Shown here: piece after piece, positions 9,872-18,663 of the stretch
How the letters are laid out: every line of letters starts with the position of its first letter
Numbering within the stretch: position 1 is the stretch's first letter
NCBI GenBank assembly: GCA_036227345.1
Contig: CP109468.1
Location: forward strand, 1,736,001-1,800,000
Direction of reading: 5' to 3'
Origin: Streptomyces sp. NBC_01463
Lineage (GTDB): Bacteria; Actinomycetota; Actinomycetes; Streptomycetales; Streptomycetaceae
DNA: 64,000 nt
Made by a program: the position numbers and the translations under genes
The notes under the pieces: model-generated
The model's input: only the letters and a program-made list of their open reading frames with translations
The model's database searches: none
Told to the model about the DNA's origin: nothing

Positions 9872-11538
9872 CCGCGCAGAACGAGGACGGCGGGTGCGTC
9901 CCGCTGCTGGACGTGCGGGGCCTGTGCGTCACCTACCGTTCCAGGGGCCGCACGACCCGGGCGGTGTCGGGCGTCGACCTGACCATCGCGGCCGGCGAGA
10001 CCGTGGCCGTCGTCGGGGAGTCCGGGTCGGGCAAGTCGACCACCGCACACGCGCTGCTCGGGCTGCTGCCGGCCGGGGGCCGCATCACGGCGGGCACCGT
10101 CCGCTTCGACGGCGAGGACCTGACGGCCCTGGGCGACCGGCGGCTGCGCGAGGTGCGCGGCCGCGGCATCGCCCTGGTCCCACAGGATCCGGCGGTCTCC
10201 CTCAACCCGGTGCAGCGGGTCGGCGACCAGGTCGCCGAGGTGCTGCTCATCCACGGTCTGGCCGGGCGGAAGGAAGCCGCCGCGGCCGCGACCGGCATCC
10301 TCGAACTCGCCGGGATGCCCGATCCGGCCGTACGCGCGCGGAACTTCCCGCACCAGCTCTCCGGCGGCATGCGGCAGCGCGCCCTCATCGCCATCGCCCT
10401 GGCCGGCCGGCCGCGGCTGATCGTCGCGGACGAGCCGACGAGCGCCCTGGACACGACCGTCCAGCAGCGGATCCTCGACCACCTGCAGAAACTCAGCCGG
10501 GAATCGGGCACGGCCGTGCTGCTGATCAGCCACGACCTGGCCGTCGCCGCCGCACGCGCCGACCGCATCATCGTGATGCGCGGCGGCGAGGTCGTGGAGG
10601 CGGGTCCGGCCGAGCAGGTGATGACGGAGCCCCGGCACGAGTACACCCGGGTGCTGCTCGACGCCGTACCGGGCGCGCCGAGCCGGCGGCGCGCGAAGGT
10701 CCGTGAGCGTGAAGCGGCCGCCGACGGGCCGCGCCCGCTCCTGGTCGCCGAGGACCTCGTCATGGACTATCCGCTGCCACGCACCGGCGGCAGCGGCGGA
10801 CGTACGCTGCGGGCCCTGGACGGGGTCGGCTTCACCGTCCCCGCCGGACGCACGGTCGCCCTCGTCGGGGAGTCCGGATCCGGCAAGTCCACCGCGGCCC
10901 GGCTCGCACTGCGCCTGCTCAAGCCCTCCGCCGGGCGCATCGAGTTCGACGGCCGGGACATCACCGCGGCGCCCGAGCGCGAGCTGCGCGCACTGCGCCG
11001 CGGCGCCCAGCTGGTCCACCAGAACCCGTACGCCGCACTCGATCCGCGGCTCACCGTCGAGCGGATCGTCGAGGAGCCCCTCAGGGTCTTCGGCACCGAG
11101 GGCCGCACCGCGCGCCGGGCCCGGGTCCGCGCCCTGCTCGACCGGGTGGCGCTCCCCGCCCACCTGCACGAACGGCGCCCGGCCGCGCTCTCGGGGGGAC
11201 AGCGGCAGCGCGTCGCCATCGCCCGCGCTCTGGCGCTCGAACCGCGCCTCGTGGTCTGCGACGAGCCCCTCTCGGCGCTCGACGTGTCGGTGCAGGCCCG
11301 CATCCTGGCCCTCCTCGAAGAGCTCCAGGCGGAGCTCGGCATCGCGTACCTCTTCATTACCCATGACCTGGCTGTCGTACGGCAGATCGCGGACGAGGTC
11401 CTGGTCCTGAAGGACGGCCGGATCGTGGAGTCCGGCCGGACCGAACGCATCTTCACCAGCCCGCAGCACGAACACACCAGGGCCCTGCTGCACGCCGCAC
11501 CGCAGCAGACCGTGCCCCGTCCGAAGGAGAGACTGTGA
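9868..11538 (+). CDS. ABC transporter ATP-binding protein, fused DppD-DppF type
   Basis: A 556-aa protein with two complete nucleotide-binding domains, so one polypeptide supplies both ATPases of the importer. Walker A GESGSGKS occurs in each half, with signature motifs LSGGMRQR (first) and LSGGQRQR (second), Walker B 'LIVADEPTSALD' and 'LVVCDEPLSALD', and a switch His in both. The start is GTG 9868, overlapping the previous stop; longer in-frame starts would run into the permease. The short linker after the first domain ('RRRAKVREREAAADGP') separates the halves. The substrate is probably a small organosulfur compound or peptide, judged from the following enzymes (inference). Confidence 0.94.
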   Translation: MTAQNEDGGCVPLLDVRGLCVTYRSRGRTTRAVSGVDLTIAAGETVAVVGESGSGKSTTAHALLGLLPAGGRITAGTVRFDGEDLTALGDRRLREVRGRGIALVPQDPAVSLNPVQRVGDQVAEVLLIHGLAGRKEAAAAATGILELAGMPDPAVRARNFPHQLSGGMRQRALIAIALAGRPRLIVADEPTSALDTTVQQRILDHLQKLSRESGTAVLLISHDLAVAAARADRIIVMRGGEVVEAGPAEQVMTEPRHEYTRVLLDAVPGAPSRRRAKVREREAAADGPRPLLVAEDLVMDYPLPRTGGSGGRTLRALDGVGFTVPAGRTVALVGESGSGKSTAARLALRLLKPSAGRIEFDGRDITAAPERELRALRRGAQLVHQNPYAALDPRLTVERIVEEPLRVFGTEGRTARRARVRALLDRVALPAHLHERRPAALSGGQRQRVAIARALALEPRLVVCDEPLSALDVSVQARILALLEELQAELGIAYLFITHDLAVVRQIADEVLVLKDGRIVESGRTERIFTSPQHEHTRALLHAAPQQTVPRPKERL

Positions 11539-12860
11539 ACGCCCACCCCCGTGAACTCCACCTCAATGTCAACCTGTTGGGCACGGGTACCCACCACGGT
11601 TCCTGGCGCTGGCCCGGCTCCGACCCGCTCACCTTCATCAACGTGGAGCGGTACGTCGCCTCCGCGCGCATCGCCGAACGCGGGCTTCTCGACGCCGTCT
11701 TCCTCGGCGACATCCCGGGCCTGGTCGAGAACATCACGACCCACCCCCAGTTCAACGCCCTGGAACCCACCCTGATCCTCACCGCGATCGCCCAGGCCAC
11801 CGAGCACATCGGGCTCATCGCCACGGCGTCCACCAGCTACAACGAGCCCTACAACCTGGCCCGCCGGCTCCAGGCCCTGGATCTGATCAGCCACGGCCGC
11901 ACCGCGTGGAACGCCGTCACCACGTACGCGCCCAACGTGGCCAGGAACTTCGTGCCGACCCCGCCCGACCGGGAGGCGCGCTACACCAGGGCGACCGAAT
12001 TCGTCGACGTGGTACGCCAGTTGTGGACCAGCTGGGAGCCGGGGGCGATACCGGCAGATGTGAAGACCGGGCACTACGCGGAGACCTCTCGCATCCGGCC
12101 GATCAACCACGAGGGGACGTACTTCAACGTCGAGGGGCCGCTCTGCCTGCCGCCGTCGGAGCAGGGCCACCCGGTGATCCTCCAGGCCGGCGGCTCGCAC
12201 GAGGGCCGGAACCTGGCGGCCGCCACCGCCGACGCGGTGTTCTCCGGCGCCCTCGACATCGAGGCGGCGCGGGCCGACCGGGCGGACATCCGCGGCCGGG
12301 TCACCGCGGCGGGCCGGAACGCCGACTCGATCGTGATCCTGCCCGGGCTCACCACCTCGGTCGGCGGCACCGAACGCGAGGCCCTCGAACGGCGCGAGCA
12401 GCTGGACGAGCTGGAGGACCGCAGCGATCAACTGCGGCGGCTCGCCGCCCAGCTGACGGTCGACCCGCGCGAACTGGAGCTGGACAAGCCGGTTCCGGAG
12501 ACACTGCTCACCGGCGCCTACAACCCCGTGCACGGACACCACAGGAAGATCTCGCAGCTCGCGCACGACGGCCTGACGGTACGCGACATCCTGCGCCGGG
12601 GCGGCGGCAGCGGGCACCTGGTGGCCGCCGGATCGCCGGAGCAGATCGCCGACATCATCGAGCAGTGGTTCACCAGCGGCGCGGCCGACGGCTTCAACGT
12701 GATGCCCGACGTGATGGACGACGGGCTGCCGGCCTTCGTCGACCACGTCGTGCCGGTCCTGCAGCGCCGCGGCCTCTTCCGCACCGAGTACCGCGGATCG
12801 ACCATGCGCGACCACTACGGCCTGGAGTTCCCGGCCAGCCGCGACGCGGCGATCCGCTGA
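11535..12860 (+). CDS. LLM-class flavin-dependent monooxygenase (NtaA/SnaA/DszA family)
   Basis: A two-component FMNH2-dependent monooxygenase of 441 aa. The N-terminus 'LHLNVNLLGTGTHHGSWRWPG' (in part) and 'QAGGSHEGRNLAA' are characteristic of the NtaA/SnaA/DszA/DmoA group, which oxidises chelators, dialkyl sulfides, sulfones or aryl sulfur compounds. It starts at GTG overlapping the ATPase stop. The partner reductase is encoded next. With an importer in the same operon it probably opens an imported organosulfur compound to release sulfur, but a nitrogen chelator is possible. Confidence 0.9.
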   Translation: MNAHPRELHLNVNLLGTGTHHGSWRWPGSDPLTFINVERYVASARIAERGLLDAVFLGDIPGLVENITTHPQFNALEPTLILTAIAQATEHIGLIATASTSYNEPYNLARRLQALDLISHGRTAWNAVTTYAPNVARNFVPTPPDREARYTRATEFVDVVRQLWTSWEPGAIPADVKTGHYAETSRIRPINHEGTYFNVEGPLCLPPSEQGHPVILQAGGSHEGRNLAAATADAVFSGALDIEAARADRADIRGRVTAAGRNADSIVILPGLTTSVGGTEREALERREQLDELEDRSDQLRRLAAQLTVDPRELELDKPVPETLLTGAYNPVHGHHRKISQLAHDGLTVRDILRRGGGSGHLVAAGSPEQIADIIEQWFTSGAADGFNVMPDVMDDGLPAFVDHVVPVLQRRGLFRTEYRGSTMRDHYGLEFPASRDAAIR

Positions 12861-12941
12861 CCGGACCGCATCGCACGGTGCGCACCACGCGGCGCGCACC
12901 ACCCAGCTCACAGCACCGAATGTCGATCGGAGAGAAATCAC

Positions 12942-13493
12942 ATGGCTCGTGTCCTTGCCGTCGCCGGCAGCCCGACCGCGCACTCCCGTACGTCGGCAGT
13001 GGTCGAGGCCGCGGCCGCCGCACTGGCCCGGGCCGGGCACCGGACCGAACTGCTCCGCGTACGCGACCTGCCCGCCGCCGCGCTGACGGGAGCGGACCCG
13101 GGCGCCCCCGGGCTGCGCGAGGCGGCCGAACGGGTCCAGTGGGCGGAGGTGCTGATCATCGGCACTCCGGTGTACAAGGCCGGCTACTCGGGACTGCTCA
13201 AGTGCTGGCTCGACCTGCTGCCCCAGGAGGCCTTCGCGGGCCGCTCGGTCCTGCCGCTCGCCACCGGCGGCACCCTGGCCCACTCACTGGTGGTGGACTA
13301 CGCGCTGCGTCCGGTCCTGATGTCGCTGGGTGCTTCGCACATCGCCAGGGGCGCCTTCTTCGCCGACTCGGACGTGGCCGCCGGGGCCGAGCAGCCGCTG
13401 GCCCCTTCCGCAGCGGCCCGCCTCCAGAGGTGCCTGGGTTCACTGGAGTTGCGGCTGGAACAGGTGGAGTCCGAGCCGCTCCCGACGGGGTGA
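12942..13493 (+). CDS. NADPH-dependent FMN reductase (SsuE/MsuE family)
   Basis: A flavodoxin-fold reductase of 183 aa that supplies FMNH2 to the adjacent LLM monooxygenase. The phosphate-binding loop 'AGSPTAHSRTSAV' is at the N-terminus, and 'GTPVYKAGYSGLLKCWLDLLP' (in part) is the SsuE/MsuE hallmark, a subgroup linked to sulfonate and methanesulfonate use. ATG 12942 is preceded by GGAGAGA. The 81-bp gap after the monooxygenase is the only non-overlapping junction after the importer genes. Confidence 0.92.
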   Translation: MARVLAVAGSPTAHSRTSAVVEAAAAALARAGHRTELLRVRDLPAAALTGADPGAPGLREAAERVQWAEVLIIGTPVYKAGYSGLLKCWLDLLPQEAFAGRSVLPLATGGTLAHSLVVDYALRPVLMSLGASHIARGAFFADSDVAAGAEQPLAPSAAARLQRCLGSLELRLEQVESEPLPTG

Positions 13494-13512
13494 GACGTCG
13501 CTTCGCCCCTAC

Positions 13513-13542
13513 GAGGCCCTCGTCGACCGCGGCGGGGGCCTC
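13513..13542. terminator. Short hairpin between convergent genes
   Basis: GAGGCCC (13513-13519) pairs with GGGCCTC (13536-13542) across a 16-base loop, between the stops of the plus-strand FMN reductase (13493) and the minus-strand flavin oxidase (13567). It has no U-tract and only a 7-bp stem, so it is a weak candidate for a bidirectional terminator. Confidence 0.3.
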
Positions 13543-13566
13543 GGGAGAGGCGGGAGGCCGAGCCGG

Positions 13567-14739
13567 TCACCGGAACCGGCCGGGCGCGAACGCCGACAGG
13601 TCCACGGTGGTCGGCTGCCCCAGGGCGAGCTGAGCGAGTGCCTCCCCTATGCCCGGGGCGAACTTGAAGCCGTGCCCGGAGCAGGCGCTCGCGTAGACGA
13701 CACCCTCCCGTTCACCGGACCGTCCGATGAGGAAGCTCTCGTCGCGCGACATCGTGTAGACGCAGGACGTCGCGCGTCCCGTGCTGCGCACGCCGGGCAG
13801 CAGCCCGCGGATGGCCGACCACAGCTCGTGCCGTTCCGCCTCGGAGGGCGGGCGCCTGGCCTTGTCGACGTCCAGGGGCGTCAACTGCCGGTTGTGGAAG
13901 CCGAGTTTCAGTCCGCCGTCGGCTCGCCACCGCGGCAGTCCGTAGACGAGCGCGCCGTCCGTTTCCTCGTGGAGGAAGACCGGGAACCGCCCGGGCTCGT
14001 GCGCGCGCCCGTCGGTCTCCGCCACGTCGAGTTCGTAGACGGGGATCCGCATCGGTGTGACCAGGTGGCCCGTCTCGCCGGGCAGGAAGCGGTCGATCCA
14101 GCCGCCCGTCGTCAGGACGACCGCGCCGCAGCTCACCTGCCACCCGTCGCCGGACACGGTCGTGGAGCCGCCCGACGTGCGGTGCAGTGCGCGTACCGTC
14201 CGGCCGTAGGCGAGGTGCGCTCCGTGCTGGACCGCCTGTGTCACATACCCGAGCCGGGCCCGCTCGGCGAAGAGCATCAGCGCGTCCGGTTCGTGGACGG
14301 CCACCGCGTCCTCGGGGACGCGGAACGCGGGGAACCGTTCGGTGATCTCCCGCGCGTCGAGGAACTCGTGCTCGATGCCGCAGCGTTGGGCGGTCTCGCG
14401 CGAGCCCTGGACCAGGGTCGAGTCGCGGGAACCGATGAAGAGTCCCCCGGTCTTCAGGGCGATGGTGTCGGACGTCGCCTCGCCGAGCTCCGCCCAGCCG
14501 TCGTAGGACCGCTGCAGGAGCGGGGCGTACTGCTCGCCCTCCCAGTACGCCCGGCGGAAGATCCGGGTCTCGCCGTGCGAGGAGCCCATCCCGTGCACCG
14601 GCCCGTGCGCCTCGATCCCGAGGGCCTTCACGCCCAGCCGGCTGAGCCGGGCGAGGGCCGACGCCCCCATGATGCCCAGCCCGACGACCACGACGTCGTA
14701 GGTGCCCCATGTGGTGTCGTCCGCCGTGGCGGTGCTCAT
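13567..14739 (-). CDS. FAD-dependent amine/imino-acid oxidase (MSOX/SolA-like)
   Basis: A 390-aa monomeric sarcosine-oxidase-type flavoenzyme. It has the Rossmann dinucleotide motif GLGIMG at residues 20-25 and 'GMGSSHGETRIFRRAYWE' near residues 50-68. C326 in 'TSCVYTMSRDE' is at the position of the covalent FAD-binding Cys of this family. Relatives oxidise N-methyl amino acids, glycine-type amines or L-pipecolate to imines with release of H2O2. Within this cluster, oxidation of a pipecolate-like or N-methylated residue is an attractive guess. It starts at ATG overlapping the methyltransferase stop (ATGA) and ends the long left-reading series. Confidence 0.88.
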   Translation of the reverse strand: MSTATADDTTWGTYDVVVVGLGIMGASALARLSRLGVKALGIEAHGPVHGMGSSHGETRIFRRAYWEGEQYAPLLQRSYDGWAELGEATSDTIALKTGGLFIGSRDSTLVQGSRETAQRCGIEHEFLDAREITERFPAFRVPEDAVAVHEPDALMLFAERARLGYVTQAVQHGAHLAYGRTVRALHRTSGGSTTVSGDGWQVSCGAVVLTTGGWIDRFLPGETGHLVTPMRIPVYELDVAETDGRAHEPGRFPVFLHEETDGALVYGLPRWRADGGLKLGFHNRQLTPLDVDKARRPPSEAERHELWSAIRGLLPGVRSTGRATSCVYTMSRDESFLIGRSGEREGVVYASACSGHGFKFAPGIGEALAQLALGQPTTVDLSAFAPGRFR

Positions 14740-15677
14740 GCGAGCTGCGAGGGTTCGAGGGGCTGCGGCTCCATGGGCGGCGTCTCCAGGTCCTGCGGTT
14801 CGAGCGGCAGGGGGGCCAGTGCCTTCACGGTGACCTCGGTGATCTCGTAGAACCAGTGAATGGTCTCGCCCTTGGCGCGGTACGTCGCGGCGTAGTCCCT
14901 GCGCCCCTGTTCGAACTGGTCCAGCAGGGAGTGGCGCATTTCGAGCCACTCGTCCGTATAGAACAACAAGGGGAACTCGACGCGTTCGAGAAGCTGGGAG
15001 TGCAGGGCCAGGCCGCCCGGCGGCCGGTGCGTGGAGCGTGAGGAGTCGAAGATGTCGGCGATGCCGAGCAGGGAGTTGAGGCCGAGGACGGCGCGGCCGT
15101 TCTCGGCCAGGTGCTGTGGGAGCTGCTGGAGGAACCGCAGCAGCACGCTGTCCCCGTAGAACATCGCCTCCAGGTTGAGCGAGCTGCGCCGCTCCCCCAG
15201 CTGCGCCTTGAGGACGTCGGACGGGGCACGCCATCCCGGCGGGTTGAAGACGATGAGGTCGAAGAGCTGTTCCCGGCCGGTCTCGGGTCCGGCGAAGAGG
15301 TCGCCGTGCCAGAAGTCGATAACGGAGTCGCCGAAGTTCCGGAGCTCGTTCTGCCGGGCGGTCGTCACGGCCGAGGCGCAGATGTCGGTGGCGGTGACCG
15401 ACGTGGCGCCCAGGCTGCGCAACAGCAGGGCGATCGCGCCGCTTCCGGTGCCGAGTTCGAGGATCCGGCCGGAGAGTTCGCCCGGGCTCAGGTTGCGGAC
15501 GAGGTGGTTGCCGAGTTCCAGACCCGCCCGGCTGACGTGGAACGTCTCGTCGCGGTGGAAGAGGCGGAAGCGGTGGCCCTGCTCGAAGCACACGTCGTAC
15601 GTGTCGTCGGGCCGTTCGGGCCGGGCCCCGGAGTCGTCGGTTTCGTGCGGTCCCTCCTCCGTCACCATCGCCGTCAC
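14736..15677 (-). CDS. Class I SAM-dependent methyltransferase with NPPG motif
   Basis: A methyltransferase-fold protein of about 313 aa. SAM motif I is 'ILELGTGSGAIAL', and 'DLIVFNPPGW' is the NPPY-type motif of HemK-like N-methyltransferases acting on planar or amide nitrogens. The C-terminus is Pro/Leu/Glu-rich ('PLPLEPQDLETPPMEPQPLEP' in part) and unlike HemK. I choose GTG 15677, which overlaps the proC-like stop as GTGA; ATG 15668 is the alternative. It lies between the ProC-like reductase and the flavin oxidase, so it may tailor a cluster amino acid; it is not a housekeeping release-factor methylase by context. Confidence 0.8.
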   Translation of the reverse strand: MTAMVTEEGPHETDDSGARPERPDDTYDVCFEQGHRFRLFHRDETFHVSRAGLELGNHLVRNLSPGELSGRILELGTGSGAIALLLRSLGATSVTATDICASAVTTARQNELRNFGDSVIDFWHGDLFAGPETGREQLFDLIVFNPPGWRAPSDVLKAQLGERRSSLNLEAMFYGDSVLLRFLQQLPQHLAENGRAVLGLNSLLGIADIFDSSRSTHRPPGGLALHSQLLERVEFPLLFYTDEWLEMRHSLLDQFEQGRRDYAATYRAKGETIHWFYEITEVTVKALAPLPLEPQDLETPPMEPQPLEPSQLA

Positions 15678-16522
15678 CGGCTCATGACGGAGGCGAGCTC
15701 TCGCGAGCGCCGGGCGGACGCCGCGAGCGCGGCCACGACGGAGCCGCCCAGGTCGGCCGCGTCGAAGGCGGCGATGCCCCGTTCGGTCGTCCCGTTCGGT
15801 GTCATCACCTCGTGGCACAGCTGCATGGGCGGCTTGCCGCTCTCCTCGATCAGGGCCGCGGTGCCGGCGAACACCTGGACGGTCATCTCGCGGCTCGCCT
15901 CCTCGCTGAAGCCGCGTGAGACGGCGAAGCGGCAGAAGGCGTCGACGATGTAGCTGACGAAGGCCGGGCCGCCGCCGCAGAGCGCCGTGGCGTCGTCGAC
16001 GAGTTCCTCGGCGTCGACGCGCAGCACCTTGCCGATGACGCCGAGCAGCGCCTCGGCCCGGGCGACCGTGTCCGCGGACACCTCGGCGTCCGCGAAGTAG
16101 ACGGACATCCCCTCGAACACCTCGGACGGGGTGTTGGGGATCGACCGGACGACCTGGGAGGTGTTCAGCGCCGTGGCGATGGAGCGGGAGGTGAGTCCCG
16201 CCATCACGGACAGCACCGGTGTCCGTGGGGTGAACCGGTGGCGTTCGGCGTCCGCGAAGTCGGCGAAGACCTGCGGTGGTACGGCGAGGGTGACGAAGTC
16301 GCCCTCGGCGATGTCCAGTTCGCCGGTCACCGTCAGGCCGTCGTACTCCGCGAGGGCCTTGCGCCGCTCGGCGTCGGTGTCGACGACGACGATCTCGGGA
16401 CCGGGCGGTCCGCCGAGGAGGCCGCGGGCGATCGCGAGTCCCATGTGTCCGCATCCCACGATGATCAGGCGCGTGACGGTGGCCGGACGCGTGGCGTCGG
16501 ACGGACGCGTGGCGGTGGTCAT
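15674..16522 (-). CDS. Pyrroline-5-carboxylate reductase family protein (ProC-like)
   Basis: An NAD(P)H imine reductase of about 282 aa. The Rossmann motif GCGHMG is at residues 23-28 and the family signature appears as 'DDATALCGGGPAFVSY'. ProC reduces pyrroline-5-carboxylate to proline; close relatives reduce the six-membered piperideine-6-carboxylate to pipecolate. Because a saccharopine-dehydrogenase pair is encoded in the same cluster, a pipecolate-forming role is plausible but not shown. ATG 16522 is chosen over an in-frame ATG 59 codons upstream because the family domain starts shortly after it; AAGGGG lies upstream. Confidence 0.82.
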   Translation of the reverse strand: MTTATRPSDATRPATVTRLIIVGCGHMGLAIARGLLGGPPGPEIVVVDTDAERRKALAEYDGLTVTGELDIAEGDFVTLAVPPQVFADFADAERHRFTPRTPVLSVMAGLTSRSIATALNTSQVVRSIPNTPSEVFEGMSVYFADAEVSADTVARAEALLGVIGKVLRVDAEELVDDATALCGGGPAFVSYIVDAFCRFAVSRGFSEEASREMTVQVFAGTAALIEESGKPPMQLCHEVMTPNGTTERGIAAFDAADLGGSVVAALAASARRSRELASVMSR

Positions 16523-16640
16523 GACTGAGCCCCTTGGTGACGTAGTTCCGGGGTGCCGCGAACTGGTCGAGCAGACGTCCCGAATGACGGCATGTCTGTT
16601 GGTTGCACGTGAGCAGGTCCTCGGATCGGCCGGGCGGCCG

Positions 16641-17540
16641 TTAGACGCTCTGCCCGGCCGGGACCGGGGCCGGCTCCTTGTGGAACGGCGTCTCGACATC
16701 GGAGACCGTCGTACGGTGCAGGACGCGACGCTGCGTCAGGTCGTAGGGGCGGCCGCGGTGCATGGTGCAGCGGTTGTCCCACACCACCAGGTCGCCGACG
16801 CTCCAGCGATGGGTGTAGACGAACCGTTCCTGCGTGGCGAACTCGACCAGTTCCTCAAGGAGTGCCCGGCCCTCGTCGACGGGCCGGCCGATCACGTGCG
16901 AGGCGTGCGAGGCGAGGAAGAGGCTCGTGCGGCCCGAGGCGGGGTAGAAGTCGACGATCCGCTGCGGCACGGGCGGCAGCATGGTGGCGATCTCGCTGTT
17001 GAATCCGTCGAAGCCGGACTTGCTCCGCGAATGCGCGATGCTGTGCTCGGCGAGAAGACCTGAGAGTTCCTTCTTCCGCACGTCCGGCAATGCGTCGTAA
17101 GCGGCCCTCAGATCCGCGTACTGCGTTTCTCCGCCGACCTGCGTCACTTCGCGCGCGGAGAGGAGCGAGCATTTCGACCGGATCGCCTTGAAAGAGCTGT
17201 CCGTATGCCACATCTGGTTTCCCAGATTGTATTTCGTGAGCCGGTCCTCGGGGTCCAGCAGCCTACCCTCGGAATCGAGGTTGGATATATCGGTGAACTC
17301 ATTGCGGAGCCGCAGCGCCTTGCCCGCGTAGTTCGGCGCCTCCTCAAGGGGGCCGAAGTTCTGGCTGAAAATGATCTGCTGCTCGTCGGTGAGCTCCTGA
17401 CCAGGGAATACGAGCACCGCGTGGCGCTTGAAGGCCGCATCGATCTTGGCGAACACGCCGTCCGCGAGGGGGCGGGCGAGATCGACTCCCGTCACCTTGC
17501 AGGCGAAAGAGGAATGGAGGGACTCGAGCGAGATCGCCAT
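16641..17540 (-). CDS. TauD/TfdA-family Fe(II)/2-oxoglutarate dioxygenase
   Basis: A 299-aa non-heme iron oxygenase. The iron ligands are readable: H112 and D114 in 'MWHTDSS' and H261 in 'CTMHRGRPY'; R276 in 'RVLHRTTV' would bind 2-oxoglutarate. I prefer ATG 17540 to ATG 17546 because AGGAG then sits 6 bases upstream instead of touching the start. GC content is a little lower than in neighbouring genes. Likely job: hydroxylation or desaturation of a free or ligated amino acid of the cluster. True taurine dioxygenase function is less likely in this setting. Confidence 0.88.
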   Translation of the reverse strand: MAISLESLHSSFACKVTGVDLARPLADGVFAKIDAAFKRHAVLVFPGQELTDEQQIIFSQNFGPLEEAPNYAGKALRLRNEFTDISNLDSEGRLLDPEDRLTKYNLGNQMWHTDSSFKAIRSKCSLLSAREVTQVGGETQYADLRAAYDALPDVRKKELSGLLAEHSIAHSRSKSGFDGFNSEIATMLPPVPQRIVDFYPASGRTSLFLASHASHVIGRPVDEGRALLEELVEFATQERFVYTHRWSVGDLVVWDNRCTMHRGRPYDLTQRRVLHRTTVSDVETPFHKEPAPVPAGQSV

Positions 17541-17577
17541 GTACATCTCCTGGGAATCAGAATGTCATACCGACGCT

Positions 17578-17623
17578 GTAAAGCCGGGTTTACGCTACCA
17601 CGCACTTCCCTTTCGGGGTAGCG
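17578..17623 (-). promoter_or_regulatory. Two abutting inverted repeats upstream of the dioxygenase operon
   Basis: GTAAA-N6-TTTAC (17578-17593) is followed, sharing one base, by CGCTACC (17593-17599) pairing with GGTAGCG (17617-17623). They lie 38-83 bases upstream of the dioxygenase ATG, in a relatively AT-rich 247-bp gap. The first could be an operator, the second a leader hairpin. No clear -35/-10 pair was found, so this is only a candidate regulatory element. The rest of the gap to 17787 shows no gene. Confidence 0.35.
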
Positions 17624-17787
17624 CTCCCTGAAAGATGCAAGAGAAAGCGTACGGTGCGGTAGGCATTGCACTGCGCGACCGAATACGGAGCCGCCGGATC
17701 CACGCTCCGACTACAGAACACGACGGTTCGATAAATGCGTCAGCTTTACCTGGAAGCGGTTTTCCTTTACTCGTTCAATGGAATTCT

Positions 17788-18567
17788 TCAGGGGCCGGTG
17801 TGCACGGCGGCATCGGCGCACGTCCGCTCGACGGCATCGCCGAACCGCGCGCGCTCCTCCGGTGTCAGGGCCGAGAAGCAGGGCACGATGATCTCCCCGG
17901 TGAGGGCCTCGGCCTCGACGCGCCGCTCCCGCACCTCGGCGGGATCGCGGAAGGGGCCCCTGTACCCCATCCGTTCGGCATAGCCGGGTCCGGTGCGCGG
18001 GGGTGCGTGGGTCGCGGCGAGGATCGCGTCGAGCGGGGTCAGGCCGTGCGCCAGGATCGCGGCGATGTGCGCCGCGCCCCGCAGCTCCCTCAGCAGATGC
18101 AGGGTCAGCGCCGCTCGCGCGGGCGGGGAATCGGGGGCGGGGAGCTGCCGCCACCCGGCGAAGAGGGTGCCGAGTGCGGCCGGGGCCGCATCGATGATCC
18201 GGCGGCCCAGTACATCGACGGCCCCGAGCGTCGCGGGGTCGGAGCCCGCGAGGACCCGGGTCCCCCAGCCGGTGATCACGTCCCGGTAGCGGAGCGACAC
18301 CTCGTAGTGCGTCAGGCCCTCGGGAACGCCGGACCAGGCCGCGCGCACTTCGTCGAGCGGCTCGAACGCGATGGCCGCGGCCGCGACTTCGGCCGGGCAG
18401 CCGCCGAGTACGCCGGCGCGGCCGACGACCCAGAACTGGCTGCCGGACTTGAAGCCCAGATCCACGCCGTAGGCATTGGTGGAGTCCGCGAGCATCCAGG
18501 CGCGGCTGAACCCCTGGATCGGCTCCTTCACCCGTTCGATCGTCTCCGTGGCTGAGGCGCTCGCCAT
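17788..18567 (-). CDS. SCO6745-like family protein of unknown function
   Basis: A 259-aa, Ala-rich, mostly helical protein. Its pattern resembles the Streptomyces 'SCO6745 family': an N-terminal 'GFSRAWMLADSTNAYGVDLGF' segment (in part), 'FWVVGRAGVLGG', a central segment with 'HLLRELRGAAHIAAILAHGLTP', and 'RFGDAVERTCADAAV' at the end. Some members are annotated with a winged-helix-like domain, but no function is established that I know of. A strong purine-rich AGGAGAGGAAGAG precedes ATG 18567. It sits between the dioxygenase and the M20 hydrolase with gaps of 247 and 96 bp, so it may be its own transcription unit. Confidence 0.6.
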   Translation of the reverse strand: MASASATETIERVKEPIQGFSRAWMLADSTNAYGVDLGFKSGSQFWVVGRAGVLGGCPAEVAAAAIAFEPLDEVRAAWSGVPEGLTHYEVSLRYRDVITGWGTRVLAGSDPATLGAVDVLGRRIIDAAPAALGTLFAGWRQLPAPDSPPARAALTLHLLRELRGAAHIAAILAHGLTPLDAILAATHAPPRTGPGYAERMGYRGPFRDPAEVRERRVEAEALTGEIIVPCFSALTPEERARFGDAVERTCADAAVHTGP

Positions 18568-18663
18568 CTCTTCCTCTCCTGTTGCTGTTCGTCGTCGCCC
18601 GCCTCCGGCGGGGCAGCGGGCGGCACGGTTCTCCGGTGCGGTGTGCGCGGCGGTCCGTTCGGT

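Noticed and set aside
13567..15591. Very long opposite-frame or extended reading frames across 13567-16454 that look like fusion proteins
   Set aside because: They are high-GC frame extensions. Only the parts after the chosen ATG/GTG starts show family motifs; the upstream parts are Arg/Pro/Ala-rich shadow sequence of neighbouring genes.
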